Source of the DNA: Pseudomonadota bacterium
Lineage (GTDB): Bacteria > Pseudomonadota > Gammaproteobacteria > Xanthomonadales > Xanthomonadaceae
Assembly (NCBI GenBank): GCA_018242445.1
Contig: JAFEBW010000009.1
Span: 60,668 to 124,667 of the forward strand
Direction: 5' to 3'
DNA: 64,000 nt
Shown one piece after another: positions 17,618 through 25,832 of the stretch (position 1 is the stretch's first letter; every line of letters starts with the position of its first letter). The notes beneath the pieces were generated by a model. It made no database searches. It worked only from the letters and a program-made list of their open reading frames with translations, and was not told the DNA's origin. The translations under genes were made by a program, and so were the position numbers.

Positions 17618-18332
17618 GGGCTGCACGGCAATGGTGATAGACCTGATACTGCCAGCGCATCGGCCAGGTCGCCAAAGCCACGGCTTGCAGCATCCGCAGT
17701 GGCCACGTCGGGACTGGCCCATTCCTGATCCAGTGCCAAGACAGGGGATGCAGGTCGCGCCAACGGTCGACCACCCGCAACCCCGCCCGTTCGAACAACC
17801 GGTTCCAGGTTGCCAGGTCGAATACGTCTTCCTTGGCTTTCACCTGCTGTGTCCCGGCGTACAAACCCAGACGTCTCGTGAGGAAATCCGCATTCGGCAC
17901 AAGGATCAAAAAGGATGCCTCCGGCCGCGCGACGCGTTTCATCTCGGCCAAGGCTCTCGGCTTGTCGAGGAAATGCTCCAAGGAGCCCATGCAGGTGACG
18001 AGATCGAACCGGTCGTCGGCGAAAGGCAGGGATTCGGCCGGGCCGCAAGCAAATTCGCCCGCCGGGAAGCGTGCGCTGCATACGTCGATCGCACGCTGCG
18101 ACAGATCGATGCCGGCAACGGCAGCGCCTTGGCGATGAAAATGCTCCAGCCATTCCCCGGTTCCGCAGGCGACATCGAGCACGCATCGTCCGTGGAAGTC
18201 TCCCAAAAATCCCGCGATCCTGCGGCAATGCCATGACAGGCGCTCGGTTGCCGAAGGGTGCGCATAGTATTCCTCGTCATAGAACGAGCGAATGGATTCG
18301 AATTTGTCGGGCGACTTGGGCATGAAGTTCAT
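17610..18332 (-). CDS. class I SAM-dependent methyltransferase
   Basis: 240 aa. Motif I V-L-D-V-A-C-G-T-G-E near residue 52, then A-G-I-D-L-S and D-L-V-T-C-M-G-S-L-E-H, as in UbiE-like enzymes. The ATG directly follows the stop codon of the upstream GT2 gene (TGA-ATG), and its 3' end overlaps the GT4 gene. It probably methylates a sugar or terminates a glycan chain; substrate unknown. The C-terminal tail is rich in Trp and hydrophobic residues and may contact the membrane. Confidence 0.82.
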   Translation of the reverse strand: MNFMPKSPDKFESIRSFYDEEYYAHPSATERLSWHCRRIAGFLGDFHGRCVLDVACGTGEWLEHFHRQGAAVAGIDLSQRAIDVCSARFPAGEFACGPAESLPFADDRFDLVTCMGSLEHFLDKPRALAEMKRVARPEASFLILVPNADFLTRRLGLYAGTQQVKAKEDVFDLATWNRLFERAGLRVVDRWRDLHPLSWHWIRNGPVPTWPLRMLQAVALATWPMRWQYQVYHHCRAAHA

Positions 18333-19217
18333 TCAGTCATGTCTGCGATACGTCAGATTGGTGATCTGCTCGGAAACCAGACCGATCAGAAACACGATCA
18401 CCGCCGCACTGAACAGCAATGTGCTCATGTTGGTGAAGCGGTGAAAGTTCAGGAAGGTGTACGCGTAATACCCCAATCCGGTCACGAAGAAGGCGATCGC
18501 CACTGGCACGAACAGCTTCAGCGGCGAGTACAACGTAGCGATCTTGAAGATGATCAGCAGGAAGCGCACGCCATCGCGCAGGGGTTGGATGTGGCTCTTG
18601 CCGATTCGAGCCCCGGCCGGGATCGGAACGTAGGCAACCGGATAGGCGCTGCGGAAGAAAGCCATGGTGATGGTGGTTGGATAGGAAAAGCCATTGGGCA
18701 ACAAATGCAGGAATTCGCGGAATTTGTCGGCGCGAACGGCGCGGAAGCCTGACGTGAGATCGGCGATGCGGTGACCGGTCATCCAGCTAGCCACCCGATT
18801 GTAGAATGCATTGGCCAACCCACGGCCAAGGCTGGCTTGGCTGGCGCCATCGCGGGCACCCACGACCATGTCGTAACCTTCCTCGAGCTTGCCCAGCAAC
18901 TTGGCTATGTGTTCGGGATCGTGCTGGGCGTCGGCATCCATGAACACGATGACCTTGCCCCGAGCGGCGGACGCGCCGCGCTTGATCGCCGCGCCATTGC
19001 CCATGCTGTATGGCGCGTTGAGCACGCGCACACCCGCCGCCGTGGCCAAACGCGCGGTATCGTCCGTCGAGCCGTCATCCACCAGCACGATGTCGGCTTC
19101 CGGATAGCGCGTGCGCAGCGACGGCAACATCTGGGCCAACGCGACACCTTCGTTTTTCGCTGGCAGCACGATGCTCAGTTCGCTTTCCACGCCCACGCCT
19201 TTCCGATCGCCAGCCAT
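18333..19217 (-). CDS. GT2 polyprenyl-phosphate glycosyltransferase (DPM/GtrB-like)
   Basis: 294 aa. V-L-P-A-K-N-E-G, V-D-D-G-S-T-D-D-T and F-M-D-A-D-A-Q-H-D-P are the GT-A motifs; L-T-S-G-F-R-A is shared with DPM1 and GtrB. Two C-terminal hydrophobic helices (about 225-250 and 262-282) anchor it. It is the first gene of the minus-strand glycan operon and lies back to back with pilB (135 bases between). Like the gene at 7876 it should form a polyprenyl-phosphate monosaccharide usable by GT-C enzymes such as the TMTC-like proteins. Confidence 0.84.
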   Translation of the reverse strand: MAGDRKGVGVESELSIVLPAKNEGVALAQMLPSLRTRYPEADIVLVDDGSTDDTARLATAAGVRVLNAPYSMGNGAAIKRGASAARGKVIVFMDADAQHDPEHIAKLLGKLEEGYDMVVGARDGASQASLGRGLANAFYNRVASWMTGHRIADLTSGFRAVRADKFREFLHLLPNGFSYPTTITMAFFRSAYPVAYVPIPAGARIGKSHIQPLRDGVRFLLIIFKIATLYSPLKLFVPVAIAFFVTGLGYYAYTFLNFHRFTNMSTLLFSAAVIVFLIGLVSEQITNLTYRRHD

Positions 19218-19352
19218 TAGCCTACCTCAGCCCCGACGAGCCGTCGCGTCGCCTGCGAACGCACCTCGTGGCAGATCAACCATCCGATCGGGCTACATCC
19301 GCAGCCCGTTTTGCGGTAGATTCCCAACCAGCTTCCGTACTTTGGGGGACGG

Positions 19353-21068
19353 ATGAGCGCTGCGGTCACCGCAAATCTGGTAGGCATCACCGGCATCGTC
19401 CGGCGCTTGGTGCTGGACGGCGCCCTTGCGGAGCCGGATGCGCGCAAGGCGATGGACGAGGCGCTCAAGGAGAAAAAGCCCGTCCAGCAGTACCTCGTCG
19501 AGCGGCGCCTCGTCACCGCCGTGCAGATCGCGCACGCCAACGCGGTCGAATTCGGCATGCCGCTGTTCGATGCCAGCGTGCTGGATCTGGCGCAGGCCGC
19601 CATCAAGGAAGTCAGCGAGGAGCTGGTTCAAAAGCACGGCATCCTGCCGCTGTTCAAGCGCGGCAACCGGTTGTTCGTCGGCACCTCCGACCCGACCAAT
19701 ACCCCGGCGCTGGACGAGATCAAGTTCGCCGCCAAGCTGACGGTCGAACCCATCCTGGTCGATGCGGACACGCTCAAGCGCACGATCGACAAGGCGATGA
19801 CGGCCGGGGACTCTTTGTCCGCAGACGATTCCGAAGGCTTGGAGAACCTCGAAACCGGCGACATCAGCGACAACGAGCCGGAGAACGCCGACCCGAACAA
19901 GGCCGACGACACGCCGGTCGTCAAGTTCGTCAACAAGATGCTGGTGGACGCCATCAAGCGCGGCGCCTCGGACATCCATTTCGAGCCCTACGAGAACGAC
20001 TACCGCGTGCGCCAGCGCATGGACGGCATCCTGCGCACCGTGGCCAAGGCGCCGATCAAGCTCAATCCGCGCATCACCGCGCGCCTGAAGGTGATGGCCT
20101 CGCTGGACATCGCCGAGCGGCGGGTGCCGCAGGACGGCCGCATCAAGCTGATGCTGTCCAAGACCAAGGCCATGGACTTCCGCGTCAGCACCTGCCCCAC
20201 CCTGTTCGGCGAGAAGGTGGTGCTGCGCATCCTCGACAGCTCGGCGGCCAAACTGGGCATCGACAAGCTCGGCTACGAGGACGACCAGAAGCAGCTCTAC
20301 CTCGACGCCTTGAACAAGCCCTACGGGATGATCCTCGTCACCGGCCCCACCGGCTCGGGCAAGACCGTGTCCCTGTACACCGGCCTGAACATCCTCAACA
20401 CCGACGAGCGCAACATCTCCACCGCCGAGGATCCGGTCGAAATCCGCGTGCCGGGCATCAACCAGGTGCAGATGAACGTGAAGAAGGGCATGACCTTCGC
20501 GGTCGCCCTGCGCTCGTTCCTGCGCCAGGATCCGGACGTGATCATGGTCGGCGAGATCCGCGACCTGGAGACCGCCGAGATCGCGGTCAAGGCCGCGCAG
20601 ACCGGCCACATGGTGCTCTCCACCCTGCATACCAACGACGCGCCGCAGACCATCGCGCGCCTGATGAACATGGGCATCGCGCCCTACAACATCACCTCGT
20701 CGGTGACCCTGGTGATCGCCCAGCGCCTCGCCCGCCGCCTGCACGACTGCAAGCGCGAGGTGAAACTACCCGAACACGCCCTGCTCGCCGAAGGCTTCTC
20801 CGAGGCCGACGTCAAGCGCGGCATGCACCTGTACGAGCCGGTCGGCTGCCAGGACTGCAACGACGGCTACAAGGGCCGGGTGGGCATCTATCAGGTGATG
20901 CAGTTGACCGAAGAGATTCAGAAGATCATTCTCGAAGGGGGGAATGCCATGCAGATCGCCGAGGCCGCGCAGCGGGCCGGCATCCGCGACCTGCGGCAAT
21001 CAGCGCTGCTCAAGGCCAAAAACGGCATGACCAGCCTCGCCGAAATCAACCGTGTAACCAAGGACTAA
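19353..21068 (+). CDS. pilB: type IV pilus assembly ATPase PilB
   Basis: 571 aa, full length. The N-terminal MshEN-like domain (about 1-150) is followed by the ATPase with Walker A G-P-T-G-S-G-K-T near 331, the Asp box, Walker B and the His box (S-T-L-H-T-N-D-A-P-Q-T). GGGGGA precedes the ATG. PilB powers pilus extension at the inner membrane with PilC. The zinc region looks unusual: the second pair C-Q-D-C is present, but the place of the first CxxC reads R-R-L-H-D-C-K, one residue shorter with only one Cys. It is followed after three bases by pilC. Confidence 0.95.
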   Translation: MSAAVTANLVGITGIVRRLVLDGALAEPDARKAMDEALKEKKPVQQYLVERRLVTAVQIAHANAVEFGMPLFDASVLDLAQAAIKEVSEELVQKHGILPLFKRGNRLFVGTSDPTNTPALDEIKFAAKLTVEPILVDADTLKRTIDKAMTAGDSLSADDSEGLENLETGDISDNEPENADPNKADDTPVVKFVNKMLVDAIKRGASDIHFEPYENDYRVRQRMDGILRTVAKAPIKLNPRITARLKVMASLDIAERRVPQDGRIKLMLSKTKAMDFRVSTCPTLFGEKVVLRILDSSAAKLGIDKLGYEDDQKQLYLDALNKPYGMILVTGPTGSGKTVSLYTGLNILNTDERNISTAEDPVEIRVPGINQVQMNVKKGMTFAVALRSFLRQDPDVIMVGEIRDLETAEIAVKAAQTGHMVLSTLHTNDAPQTIARLMNMGIAPYNITSSVTLVIAQRLARRLHDCKREVKLPEHALLAEGFSEADVKRGMHLYEPVGCQDCNDGYKGRVGIYQVMQLTEEIQKIILEGGNAMQIAEAAQRAGIRDLRQSALLKAKNGMTSLAEINRVTKD

Positions 21069-21071
21069 GCC

Positions 21072-22346
21072 ATGGCCGCCAGCAAAGCCGCGGTACGCAC
21101 CCAGACCCAGGCCCCGGGAACCGGCGCGCCGCGCAATCCCAATCCGATGATCACTTTTGTCTGGTCGGGTACCGACAAGCGCGGCAGGAAGATGAAGGGC
21201 GAGCAATTGGCGCGCAGCGCCAACCTGTTGCGCGCCGACCTGCGCCGTCAGGGCATCAACCCGACGATGGTCAAGACCAAGCCGAAGGATCTGTTCGGCG
21301 GCGGCGGCGCTCGCATCACCGCACGCGACATCGCCATCTTCAGCCGCCAGATCGCGACGATGATGCAGGCCGGCATCCCGATGGTCAGCGCCTTCGAGAT
21401 CATCGGCGGCGGGCAGAAGAATCCGCGCCTGAGGAATCTGCTGGGCGACATCCGCAGCCAGATCGAGGGCGGTTCCTCGCTGCACGAGGCGATCGCCAAG
21501 CATCCGGTGCAGTTCGACGAGCTGTACCAAAACCTGGTCAAGGCCGGCGAGGGTGCCGGCGTGCTCGACACCGTGCTCGACACGGTGGCCACCTACAAGG
21601 AGCGCATCGAGACCCTCAAGGGCAAGATCAAGAAAGCCCTTTACTATCCCGCCGCCGTGATCGCGGTGGCGATCATCGTCTCGGCGATCCTGCTGATCTT
21701 CGTGGTGCCGCAGTTCCAGGCGGTGTTCAAGAGTTTCGGTGCCGACCTGCCGGCCTTCACGCAGATGTTGGTGAACGCCTCGGATTTCATGGTCGCGTAC
21801 TGGTGGCTGGCGCTGCTGATCGTGGGCGGCACGATCTTCGGGATCATCTTCCTGATCAAACGCTCCACCAAATTCGCCCACTTCATCGACCGCACGGCGC
21901 TGAAGCTGCCGATCATCGGCAAAATACTGCACGAATCGGCCATCTCGCGTTTCGCGCGCACGCTGGCACTGACCTTCAAGGCCGGCGTGCCATTGGTCGA
22001 AGCACTGGACACCGTCGCCGGCGCCACCGGCAGCGTGGTGTACGCCGATGCGGTCAAGCAGATCCGCGACGACGTCGCGGTCGGTTACCAGCTCAACCTG
22101 GCGATGAAGCAGGTCAACCTGTTCCCGCACATGGTGGTGTCGATGGTCGCCATCGGCGAGGAGTCGGGCGCGCTGGACGCGATGCTGTTCAAGATCGCCG
22201 AATTCTACGAGGAAGAAGTCAACAACGCGGTGGACTCGCTGTCGAGCCTGCTCGAACCGATGATCATGGTCGTCATCGGCATCCTCGTGGGCAGCATGGT
22301 GATCGGCATGTACCTGCCCATCTTCAAGCTCGCCGCGGCGGTCTGA
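21072..22346 (+). CDS. pilC: type IV pilus inner-membrane platform protein PilC
   Basis: 424 aa with two T2SSF domains. The first holds F-S-R-Q-I-A-T-M-M-Q-A-G-I-P and the second F-A-R-T-L-A-L-T-F-K-A-G-V-P, each followed by membrane helices; a last helix lies at the C-terminus (M-V-V-I-G-I-L-V-G-S-M). PilC is the platform on which PilB acts during pilin insertion. The gene sits between pilB and pilD in the usual order. Confidence 0.95.
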   Translation: MAASKAAVRTQTQAPGTGAPRNPNPMITFVWSGTDKRGRKMKGEQLARSANLLRADLRRQGINPTMVKTKPKDLFGGGGARITARDIAIFSRQIATMMQAGIPMVSAFEIIGGGQKNPRLRNLLGDIRSQIEGGSSLHEAIAKHPVQFDELYQNLVKAGEGAGVLDTVLDTVATYKERIETLKGKIKKALYYPAAVIAVAIIVSAILLIFVVPQFQAVFKSFGADLPAFTQMLVNASDFMVAYWWLALLIVGGTIFGIIFLIKRSTKFAHFIDRTALKLPIIGKILHESAISRFARTLALTFKAGVPLVEALDTVAGATGSVVYADAVKQIRDDVAVGYQLNLAMKQVNLFPHMVVSMVAIGEESGALDAMLFKIAEFYEEEVNNAVDSLSSLLEPMIMVVIGILVGSMVIGMYLPIFKLAAAV

Positions 22347-22364
22347 CCGCGCATCGATCGCATC

Positions 22365-23249
22365 GTGTGGCTCGATGCCCTGCAGCAGCCGGCCTTTCTG
22401 GTCGGCTGCGCCTTTCTGTTCGGGATGCTGGTCGGCAGCTTCCTCAACGTGGTGATCCTGCGCATCCCGCCACGGATGGAATGGCAGTGGCGGCGCGATG
22501 CCCGCGAGATTCTCGGTACCGACACCGCAGATTCGCCGATTGACGAAGGCGTTCCCGAACCACCCGGCATCGTGGTGCAGCGCTCGTTCTGCCCCACCTG
22601 CCATCATCAACTGTCGGCTTTCGACAACATTCCCGTGTTTTCGTGGCTGTTGCTGGGCGGACGCTGCCGCTACTGCAAGGCACCCATCTCCGTCCAATAC
22701 CCGGCCGTCGAACTGCTGACGGCCGTGGCCAGCGCGGTGGTCGCCTGGCATTTCGGGCCGACGTGGCAGGCGCTGGCTGCACTCGCATTCACATGGATGC
22801 TGATCGCCCTGTCGGGCATCGACCTGCACACCACCCTGCTGCCTGACTCGATGACCTACCCGCTGCTGTGGCTGGGCCTGCTGCTCAGCAGCGCGCCCCT
22901 GTTCGTCGATCCCTTGCCGGCGCTGTGGGGCGCGGCCGCCGGCTACCTGAGCCTGTGGTCGGTATACTGGCTGTTCAAGCTCGCCACCGGCAAGGAAGGC
23001 ATGGGCCGCGGCGATTTCAAGCTGCTGGCCGCGCTGGGTGCCTGGTGCGGCGTCAAGGGCGTGTTCCCGATCGTGCTGGTCTCGGCCCTGCTCGGCGCGG
23101 TCATCGGCAGCCTGTGGTTGGCCCTGCGCGGACGCGACCGCGCCACCCCGATCCCGTTCGGCCCGTATCTGGCGGTGGCCGGCTGGATCCAGTTGTTGTG
23201 GGGCCAGACCCTCATCGATACCTACCTGCGCCTGTCCGGATTGCGATGA
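22365..23249 (+). CDS. pilD: prepilin peptidase / N-methyltransferase PilD
   Basis: 294 aa. The N-terminal domain has the zinc tetracysteine C-P-T-C ... C-R-Y-C; the peptidase carries the two catalytic aspartates in G-I-D-L-H-T-T-L-L-P-D and G-R-G-D-F-K. Eight or so membrane helices are visible. The start is GTG at 22365, directly before W-L-D-A-L. PilD cleaves the leaders of both pilins encoded here and N-methylates Phe+1. Its stop overlaps the start of the phosphoethanolamine transferase gene (ATGA), which is unusual since coaE commonly follows pilD in this group. Confidence 0.94.
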   Translation: MWLDALQQPAFLVGCAFLFGMLVGSFLNVVILRIPPRMEWQWRRDAREILGTDTADSPIDEGVPEPPGIVVQRSFCPTCHHQLSAFDNIPVFSWLLLGGRCRYCKAPISVQYPAVELLTAVASAVVAWHFGPTWQALAALAFTWMLIALSGIDLHTTLLPDSMTYPLLWLGLLLSSAPLFVDPLPALWGAAAGYLSLWSVYWLFKLATGKEGMGRGDFKLLAALGAWCGVKGVFPIVLVSALLGAVIGSLWLALRGRDRATPIPFGPYLAVAGWIQLLWGQTLIDTYLRLSGLR

Positions 23250-25105
23250 ACCCGACCCCACCACCCCGGCGCACGCTGGCGATCGGTCTCCTGATCGCCC
23301 TGCTGGCACTGATCCTGCTGCCCAACGGGGTCTGGCTGGCCGGTGGCCGCGAGTTGACGCACCCCTGGATCGCACCCGTCATCATTCCTTTGGCGCTGTT
23401 GCTGGCCCTGTTGGCCCTGCTGGGCAACCGCATCTGGGTCGCCTGCCTGATCCTGCTGCCGTTCGCCATCCTCTCGCCGATGGAGGCCTTCTACATCAAG
23501 GCCTACGGGCGGCCCAGCTTCGCCGAGATCATCGCCACCCTGATCGCCACCAACCCGCGCGAGATGCACGAATACCTCGGCATGCTGATCTGGCCCCTGC
23601 TGGGGCTGGTGCTGGCGGCGACCGCATTGCCCCTGTTCGCCGCGCGCAGCAGTTACCGCGCCGGCTTGCGGCTGTCGGCGCGCACGCGCTGGTGGATGGC
23701 CGGGATCGCGCTGGCCACCCCGCTGGCCATCGGTGCGGTGGCCGGCTTCGGTGCCCAGGGCGACCTGCATGCGCGCTGGGAGGCGAGCCTGAAGCAGGAA
23801 ACCGAGCTGGGCGACCAATTCCAGTACGGCTGGCCGTTCGGCCTGATCCAGCGCCTGGTGACCTACCGGCAGGAATGGAACGCGATGCACGCCAACGTCG
23901 CCCGTCTCGACGATTTCCACTTCCATGCCCGCCTCGCCACGCCCCTGCCGCAGCGGCAGGTGTACGTGCTGGTGATCGGCGAGGCCAGCCGCCGCGACCA
24001 CTGGCAATTGTTCGGCTACCAGCGCCCGACCACTCCGGAGCTGGAAAAAACCGCCAACCTCGTGCCGGTCACCGACCTGGATTCGGCCTGGCCCGAGTCG
24101 ATCACCGCCATCCCGATGATCCTCACCCGCAAGCCGGCCACCATCAGCAGCTACACCTGGTGGAAGGAAGCCTCGATCCTGCGCGCGATGAAGGAGGCCG
24201 GTTACGAGACGTACTGGATCTCCAACCAGCAGGCGATCGGCAAGTACGATTCTCCGGTCTCGACCTTCGCCTTCGAGGCCGACCACGAGATGTTCCTCAA
24301 CCACGCCTCGTGGTCCGTGCCGGGCGCCTACGACGAGGTGCTGCTGCAAGCCTTGCGCGACGTGCTGCGCGACTCGCACGGGAACCTGTTCATCGTCCTG
24401 CACATGATGGGCAACCACCAGAGTTACGACTACCGTTATCCGGATGCCTACAAGCGCTGGCGGCCGACCCAGTCCGACCCCTGGGAGGACGATGACGACG
24501 ACGGCGGCGATGCGTCGGCCTCATCCGATTCCACTTCCGATGCCGCGTCGGACTCCAGCTCCGCCGCCAGCGACGATGCGACCGACCCCGAGGACGTGCA
24601 GCGCGGCATCAACAGCTACGACAACTCGATCCTGTACACCGACCACGTGCTCGCCTCGATCATCGGCGTCCTCCACGACAGCGGCGCGGTGAGCGCGCTG
24701 TGGTTCGAGTCCGACCACGGCGAAGCGCTGCCCAGCGCGACCTGCACCGCCGAGGGGCACGGCCACGGCATCCGCTCCGAATACGAAATCCCGGTGCTGT
24801 TCTGGTACACGGATTCCTACCTCGCCGCCTTCCCCGCCCGCGTGGCCGCACTGCGCGCCAACGCCGGCAAGCGCACCATGAGCGAGAGCACCTTCGAATC
24901 GCTGGCCGACATGGCCGGGGTGGCCTTTCCCGGCCACGACCCGACCTGGAGCCTGTTCAGCACGCTCTGGCGCTACCACCCGCGCATCGTGAACCGCCCC
25001 TCGCAGGGCGACATCGATACCGCCACCTTCAGCAAGGAATGCGATCTGGTGCAGCCGCGGAAGGACGCGATCCCCGCAACCCCTGCATCAGGAAAGGGGC
25101 GATGA
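23246..25105 (+). CDS. CptA/EptA-like phosphoethanolamine transferase with acidic serine-rich insert
   Basis: 619 aa. About five N-terminal membrane helices are followed by a periplasmic alkaline-phosphatase/sulfatase-fold domain: I-G-E-A-S-R-R-D with E246 as metal ligand, nucleophile candidate T287 in S-I-T-A-I-P, H-M-M-G-N-H and F-E-S-D-H-G-E. The family moves phosphoethanolamine from phosphatidylethanolamine to lipid A, core heptose or, for PptA of Neisseria, pilin. The insert near residues 412-451 is a run of Asp followed by Ser/Ala/Asp-rich sequence that I do not expect in the family. The gene is coupled to pilD by ATGA, so pilin is a plausible acceptor; lipopolysaccharide core is the alternative. 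Confidence 0.85.
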   Translation: MNPTPPPRRTLAIGLLIALLALILLPNGVWLAGGRELTHPWIAPVIIPLALLLALLALLGNRIWVACLILLPFAILSPMEAFYIKAYGRPSFAEIIATLIATNPREMHEYLGMLIWPLLGLVLAATALPLFAARSSYRAGLRLSARTRWWMAGIALATPLAIGAVAGFGAQGDLHARWEASLKQETELGDQFQYGWPFGLIQRLVTYRQEWNAMHANVARLDDFHFHARLATPLPQRQVYVLVIGEASRRDHWQLFGYQRPTTPELEKTANLVPVTDLDSAWPESITAIPMILTRKPATISSYTWWKEASILRAMKEAGYETYWISNQQAIGKYDSPVSTFAFEADHEMFLNHASWSVPGAYDEVLLQALRDVLRDSHGNLFIVLHMMGNHQSYDYRYPDAYKRWRPTQSDPWEDDDDDGGDASASSDSTSDAASDSSSAASDDATDPEDVQRGINSYDNSILYTDHVLASIIGVLHDSGAVSALWFESDHGEALPSATCTAEGHGHGIRSEYEIPVLFWYTDSYLAAFPARVAALRANAGKRTMSESTFESLADMAGVAFPGHDPTWSLFSTLWRYHPRIVNRPSQGDIDTATFSKECDLVQPRKDAIPATPASGKGR

Positions 25106-25154
25106 TGGAGCTGCCAGACGCGCCCCCGCGATCGCGCCGCAGCGCGTCTTGACG

Positions 25155-25772
25155 ATGGCGCGGCTCGTCGTGGCCATCACCGGCGGCATCGCTTCGGGCA
25201 AGTCTGAAGCTTGCCGTTGCTTCGAACGCTTGGGTGTGACGGTGACCGATGCCGACGTGGTGGCGCGCGAAGTCGTCGCGCCGGGGCAGCCTGCATTCGC
25301 AGCGATCGTCGAACGTTTCGGAACCGCTGCGCTGAAGGGCGACGGCAGCCTCGACCGTGCGGCTTTGCGCGCGCTCGTGTTCGCCGACGCCGCTGCACGC
25401 GCCGACCTCGAGGCCATCGTGCATCCGCGTGTCCGTGAGTCGCTGCGTGCTGCTTGCGCTGCGGCGCGCAGCCCGTATGCGATCGCCGCGATTCCGTTGC
25501 TGGCCGAGGGTGGCGGGCGCAAAGCGTATCCGTGGATCAGCCGAATCCTCGTGATCGACGTGCCCGTCGAAACGCAGATCCGTCGCCTGCTCGCCCGTGA
25601 TGGAGAGACCCGCGAACAGGCGCAACGCATCCTCGCCGCGCAGGCCACGCGCGAACAGCGGCTGGCGATCGCCGACGCGGTGATCGTCAACGACGGCACG
25701 CCCGCCGATCTCGAGCGCGCCGTCCACGCCGTGCATGAAACCTATCTGCGGACGGCAGCGAAACAGGTTTGA
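25155..25772 (+). CDS. coaE: dephospho-CoA kinase CoaE
   Basis: 205 aa. P-loop G-G-I-A-S-G-K-S at residues 10-17, T-D-A-D-V-V-A-R and the H-P-R-V-R motif are typical. It catalyses the last step of coenzyme A synthesis. The ATG at 25155 is preferred to the TTG at 25149 in the same frame. A pilD-coaE linkage is common in gammaproteobacteria; here the phosphoethanolamine transferase gene lies between them. Confidence 0.93.
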   Translation: MARLVVAITGGIASGKSEACRCFERLGVTVTDADVVAREVVAPGQPAFAAIVERFGTAALKGDGSLDRAALRALVFADAAARADLEAIVHPRVRESLRAACAAARSPYAIAAIPLLAEGGGRKAYPWISRILVIDVPVETQIRRLLARDGETREQAQRILAAQATREQRLAIADAVIVNDGTPADLERAVHAVHETYLRTAAKQV

Positions 25773-25832
25773 GGCCAAGAGCCTGAAACAGGCGGCAGAT
25801 CGCCCCATCCCAAGGAACCGCACCCCCGCCTT

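Noticed and set aside
25102..25152. Sixteen-codon frame overlapping the phosphoethanolamine transferase stop, upstream of coaE
   Set aside because: Too short, no conserved feature, and coaE does not overlap it in a coupling pattern.
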